A stretch of 9,340 nt of DNA. Source: Chromatiales bacterium (GTDB lineage: Bacteria; Pseudomonadota; Gammaproteobacteria; SZUA-140). This document shows positions 6,914 to 9,340 of this stretch, piece after piece; the first letter of the stretch is position 1, and each line of letters opens with the position of its first letter. Position numbers and translations under genes: made by a program. Below the pieces are notes generated by a model that was given only the letters and a program-made list of their open reading frames with translations, had not been told where the DNA came from and made no database searches. The stretch lies in contig JAITWN010000218.1 of assembly GCA_031285245.1 (NCBI GenBank), positions 1-9,340 on the forward strand, given 5' to 3'.

Positions 6914-8041
6914 ATGTCCAAGCAGGATTACTACGAGCTGCTCGAGGTGCCGCGCAATGCGAGCGATGCCGAGCTCAAGAAGGCGTATCGCCGTCTGGCG
7001 ATGAAGTACCATCCAGACCGCAATGCGGATGACAAGAGCACGGAAGAAAAATTCAAAGAGGCCAAAGAAGCCTACGATGTACTTTCCGATGCGCGTAAGC
7101 GCGCTGCTTACGATCAGTTCGGTCATGCCGGTGTTGATCCTTCGGCTGCGGGCGCGCAGGGTTTTCGCGGCTCGAACTTCAGCGATATTTTCGACGATGT
7201 GTTCGGCGATATCTTTGGCGCTGGCCGTGGTCGCGCGGGCGGCGCTCAGCGCGGTTCGGACCTGCGCTATGAGCAGGAAGTCAGCCTGGAAGATGCGGTG
7301 CGTGGCACTACCGTCAAAGTGCGTATCCCGATGCAGATTCCCTGCGAAACCTGCGATGGTAGCGGCGCCAAGCCGGGTACTTCGCCGGTTACCTGCACTA
7401 CTTGTGGTGGTCATGGCCAGGTGCGTATGCAGCAGGGATTTTTTTCCGTGCAGCAGACTTGCCCGCGCTGTCGCGGGCGCGGCAAGACCGTAAGCGATCC
7501 ATGCACGACGTGTAATGGTCATGGCCGCGTGCAGGAAACGCGCACGCTGTCAGTGAAAATTCCAGCGGGTGTTGATACCGGCGATCGCATTCGTCTCGCC
7601 GGTGAAGGCGAAGCGCCCGAAGGTGGTGGCATGTCGGGCGACTTGTATGTGCAGATCCGTGTGCGCCCGCATCCTTTGTTCAGCCGTGATGGCACGAATC
7701 TTCAGTGCGAAATGCCGATCGCATTTACCACCGCAACGCTTGGCGGCGAGATCGAGGCGCCAAGCCTTGAAGGGCGCGTGCGCTTGAAGATTCCTGCGGG
7801 CACGCAGACCGGCAAAGTGTTTCGCATGCGTGGTAAAGGTGTGCGCTCGGTGCATGGTGGTGATATTGGTGATCTGCTGTGTCGCGTGGTGGTGGAAACC
7901 CCAGTCGATCTCACCGATGCGCAGAAGGAACTGCTGCGCGAGTTTGAGCGTTCACTCGATGAGCGCGATGAACAGCACAGCCCGCGTGTACGCGGATGGT
8001 TCGATGGAGTGAAGCGGTTTTTTGAAGATCTCAAGCCGTGA
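6914..8041 (+). CDS. dnaJ: Co-chaperone DnaJ (Hsp40, class A)
   Basis: DnaJ delivers unfolded substrates to DnaK and stimulates its ATPase through the J domain. The 375-residue product (E. coli 376) has the J domain at about 1-70 with HPD at 33-35. A Gly/Phe-rich linker contains FSDIFDDVFGDIFG. The zinc-binding region has four complete CxxCxGxG repeats, starting at Cys144, 161, 183 and 197, the same positions as in E. coli. Two C-terminal substrate-binding beta domains and a dimerisation tail follow. The ATG at 6914 is preceded by AGGA at 6904-6907; a TTG two codons earlier is also in frame but less likely. It lies 194 nt after dnaK, an unusually long and structured gap, and 48 nt before dapB. 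A T7 run at 7439-7445 encodes Phe-Phe within the zinc region without disrupting the frame. Confidence 0.98.
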   Translation: MSKQDYYELLEVPRNASDAELKKAYRRLAMKYHPDRNADDKSTEEKFKEAKEAYDVLSDARKRAAYDQFGHAGVDPSAAGAQGFRGSNFSDIFDDVFGDIFGAGRGRAGGAQRGSDLRYEQEVSLEDAVRGTTVKVRIPMQIPCETCDGSGAKPGTSPVTCTTCGGHGQVRMQQGFFSVQQTCPRCRGRGKTVSDPCTTCNGHGRVQETRTLSVKIPAGVDTGDRIRLAGEGEAPEGGGMSGDLYVQIRVRPHPLFSRDGTNLQCEMPIAFTTATLGGEIEAPSLEGRVRLKIPAGTQTGKVFRMRGKGVRSVHGGDIGDLLCRVVVETPVDLTDAQKELLREFERSLDERDEQHSPRVRGWFDGVKRFFEDLKP

Positions 8042-8089
8042 GTGTTCGGGCGCTGAGCATTGATCGCGCTTGAGAGAGCAGGAGAGAGC

Positions 8090-8896
8090 ATGACTAAAAT
8101 CGGTATTGCTGGCGCCGCTGGTCGCATGGGCCGCACACTGGTGCAGGCTTGTCAGAACGATCCCGAGCACCTGGTGTTGGCGGCGGCCTTTGATCAGGCA
8201 GGCAGCGCTCAGCTTGGCCGCGATGCGGGTGAGCTCGCTGGCCTTGGCGCGCTCGGTGTTCCGGTAATGGCGGATGTCGATGTGGCGGTGCAGGCCTGCG
8301 ATGTGTTGATCGATTTCACCGTGCCCGAAGCGACGATGGCGCATCTCGCCGCGTGTCGCCGTTATGGCAAGCGCTTGGTGATTGGCACCACGGGTTTCAC
8401 TGCTGAGCAGCGTGCCGAGATTGAAGCTGCAGCCGCTGATATCGCTATCGTCATGGCGCCGAACATGAGTGTTGGCGTCAACCTCTGCTTCAAACTGCTC
8501 GATATCGCCGCGCGCGTGCTCGGTGACAGCGTTGATATCGAGATCATCGAAGCGCATCATCGTCACAAGATCGATGCGCCGTCTGGTACGGCGCTGCGCA
8601 TGGGTGAAGTGGTGGCAGACGCGCTCGGGCGCGATCTCACTGAGTGCGCGGTTTACGGACGCGAGGGCCGCACGGGCGCGCGCGATCGCAAGACCATCGG
8701 CTTTGAAACCATTCGCGCCGGGGATATCGTTGGTGATCATCGTGTCATGTTTGCGAGCGAAGGCGAGCGCGTGGAGATCACGCACATCGCATCGAGCCGC
8801 ATGACTTTCGCCGCGGGCGCGATGCGTGCCTCGTCGTGGCTGATGCATCAGCCTGCGGGTTTATTCGATATGCAGGATGTGCTTGGATTGAAATAG
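8090..8896 (+). CDS. dapB: 4-hydroxy-tetrahydrodipicolinate reductase DapB
   Basis: DapB reduces 4-hydroxy-tetrahydrodipicolinate with NAD(P)H in the diaminopimelate/lysine pathway, feeding lysine and peptidoglycan synthesis. The 268-residue product (E. coli 273) has the Rossmann motif GAAGRMGR at 8-15, then VIGTTGFT and APNMSVGVNL. The catalytic signature EAHHRHKIDAPSGTA runs from 154, with the catalytic His at 156 and Lys at 160. The ATG at 8090 has a good RBS (AGGAG, 8080-8084, 5 nt away). An upstream in-frame TTG at 8060 would add IALERAGES, which is unlike the family. It follows dnaJ by 48 nt with no visible terminator, so read-through from the chaperone genes is likely. dnaJ-dapB adjacency is known in gammaproteobacteria, often with carAB next; here carA does not follow. 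Confidence 0.98.
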   Translation: MTKIGIAGAAGRMGRTLVQACQNDPEHLVLAAAFDQAGSAQLGRDAGELAGLGALGVPVMADVDVAVQACDVLIDFTVPEATMAHLAACRRYGKRLVIGTTGFTAEQRAEIEAAAADIAIVMAPNMSVGVNLCFKLLDIAARVLGDSVDIEIIEAHHRHKIDAPSGTALRMGEVVADALGRDLTECAVYGREGRTGARDRKTIGFETIRAGDIVGDHRVMFASEGERVEITHIASSRMTFAAGAMRASSWLMHQPAGLFDMQDVLGLK

Positions 8897-9340
8897 TGCC
8901 CGTTCTACGTACTTCGGTTTCAGCCACTGTTGGCGTGCTGTTTACTCTGCTGACGGTGCCATATGCGGTCGCAAGTCCCGACGAGGCTGTGCTGTCCGCA
9001 AGCCCGTTTGCCGATTTCATGAATGATGCGCGTGTCGGCATCGAGCTTGGCATGGAGAATTTTCGCTGGCAGGAATTCGATAGCAAGGGTGTGCGTCTGC
9101 TGAGTGAGCATGGCCCGCGCTATGGCTTCGGTGGTTTGCTGGATAATCTTGGGCGCGAAACTCCAGGTGTTTTAGCGGTGTTCAGTGCGCGCCACTATCG
9201 TGGACGCGTCGAATACGATGGCCAGGATTCGATGCAGGGTCGTTTCCTGGCGACGAACAGCATTTACGGTGGTTATGAGGTTGAAGCGGGTGGTGGTTAT
9301 CGCTTCATGCCGTATCCCCAGACTTCCGCTATCGATTTTC
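8896..9340 (+). CDS. Uncharacterised exported protein, possible outer-membrane beta-barrel (partial, 3' end outside window)
   Basis: A GTG at 8896 shares its G with the dapB stop (TAGTG) and opens a frame that stays open for 148 codons to the window edge. The N-terminus looks like a Sec signal peptide: VPVLRTSVS, a hydrophobic core VGVLFTLLTVP, then a type I cleavage site after AVA (about residue 26). The mature part begins SPDEAVLSASPFADFMNDA. It then shows Gly- and aromatic-rich strands with alternating residues (RVGIELGMENFRW, YGFGGLLDNLG, HYRGRVEYDG, IYGGYEVEAGGGYRF), suggesting an outer-membrane or secreted beta-barrel. I do not recognise the family, and no lipobox Cys is present. No Shine-Dalgarno is well placed, so translation probably depends on coupling to dapB. 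Codon use matches the neighbours. A non-coding explanation is unlikely given the signal peptide and open frame, but the exact start is uncertain. Confidence 0.72.
   Translation, partial: MPVLRTSVSATVGVLFTLLTVPYAVASPDEAVLSASPFADFMNDARVGIELGMENFRWQEFDSKGVRLLSEHGPRYGFGGLLDNLGRETPGVLAVFSARHYRGRVEYDGQDSMQGRFLATNSIYGGYEVEAGGGYRFMPYPQTSAIDF

Noticed and set aside
7439..7445. T7 run in dnaJ as a programmed slippage site
   Set aside because: It encodes the conserved Phe-Phe of the zinc region in frame, and neither downstream structure nor an alternative product is evident.
7952..8848. 298-codon minus-strand frame across dapB
   Set aside because: Antisense to a complete dapB with all catalytic motifs; no recognisable domain.

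Overview
This 9.3 kb window is a chromosomal housekeeping segment of a moderately GC-rich gammaproteobacterium. The gene order (recN and nadK divergent from hrcA-grpE-dnaK-dnaJ-dapB), the very E. coli-like DnaK, DnaJ and NadK, and an HrcA repressor beside apparent sigma-32 promoters fit Xanthomonadales, Nevskiales or related lineages. The genus cannot be named from the sequence. There is no IS element, phage gene, CRISPR array, tRNA or rRNA.

Left arm, minus strand: nadK (NAD kinase) is followed after 15 nt by recN (SMC-like DNA repair ATPase). A sigma-70-like promoter just upstream of nadK supports a GTG start at 2725. The 136 bases beyond recN hold no gene I can support; the next minus-strand gene may begin near position 48.

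Right arm, plus strand: hrcA (heat-shock repressor), grpE (nucleotide exchange factor), dnaK (Hsp70), dnaJ (Hsp40) and dapB (lysine and cell-wall precursor synthesis). The start of an uncharacterised signal-peptide protein overlaps the dapB stop by one base and runs off the window. GrpE, DnaK and DnaJ form one chaperone cycle: DnaJ delivers substrate and stimulates ATP hydrolysis by DnaK, and GrpE releases ADP.

The most interesting signal is regulatory. Two sigma-32 (RpoH)-type promoters with the same 12-bp spacer lie across the hrcA and grpE stop codons, so grpE and dnaK could each be heat-induced separately from hrcA. hrcA itself has a perfect sigma-70 -35 hexamer and no recognisable CIRCE operator. 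The 194-nt dnaK-dnaJ gap holds mutually exclusive hairpins and an extended -10-like site. The grpE leader has a possible FourU-like pairing over its ribosome binding site. I see no wholly new system; the novelty is in control elements and in the unassigned protein after dapB.
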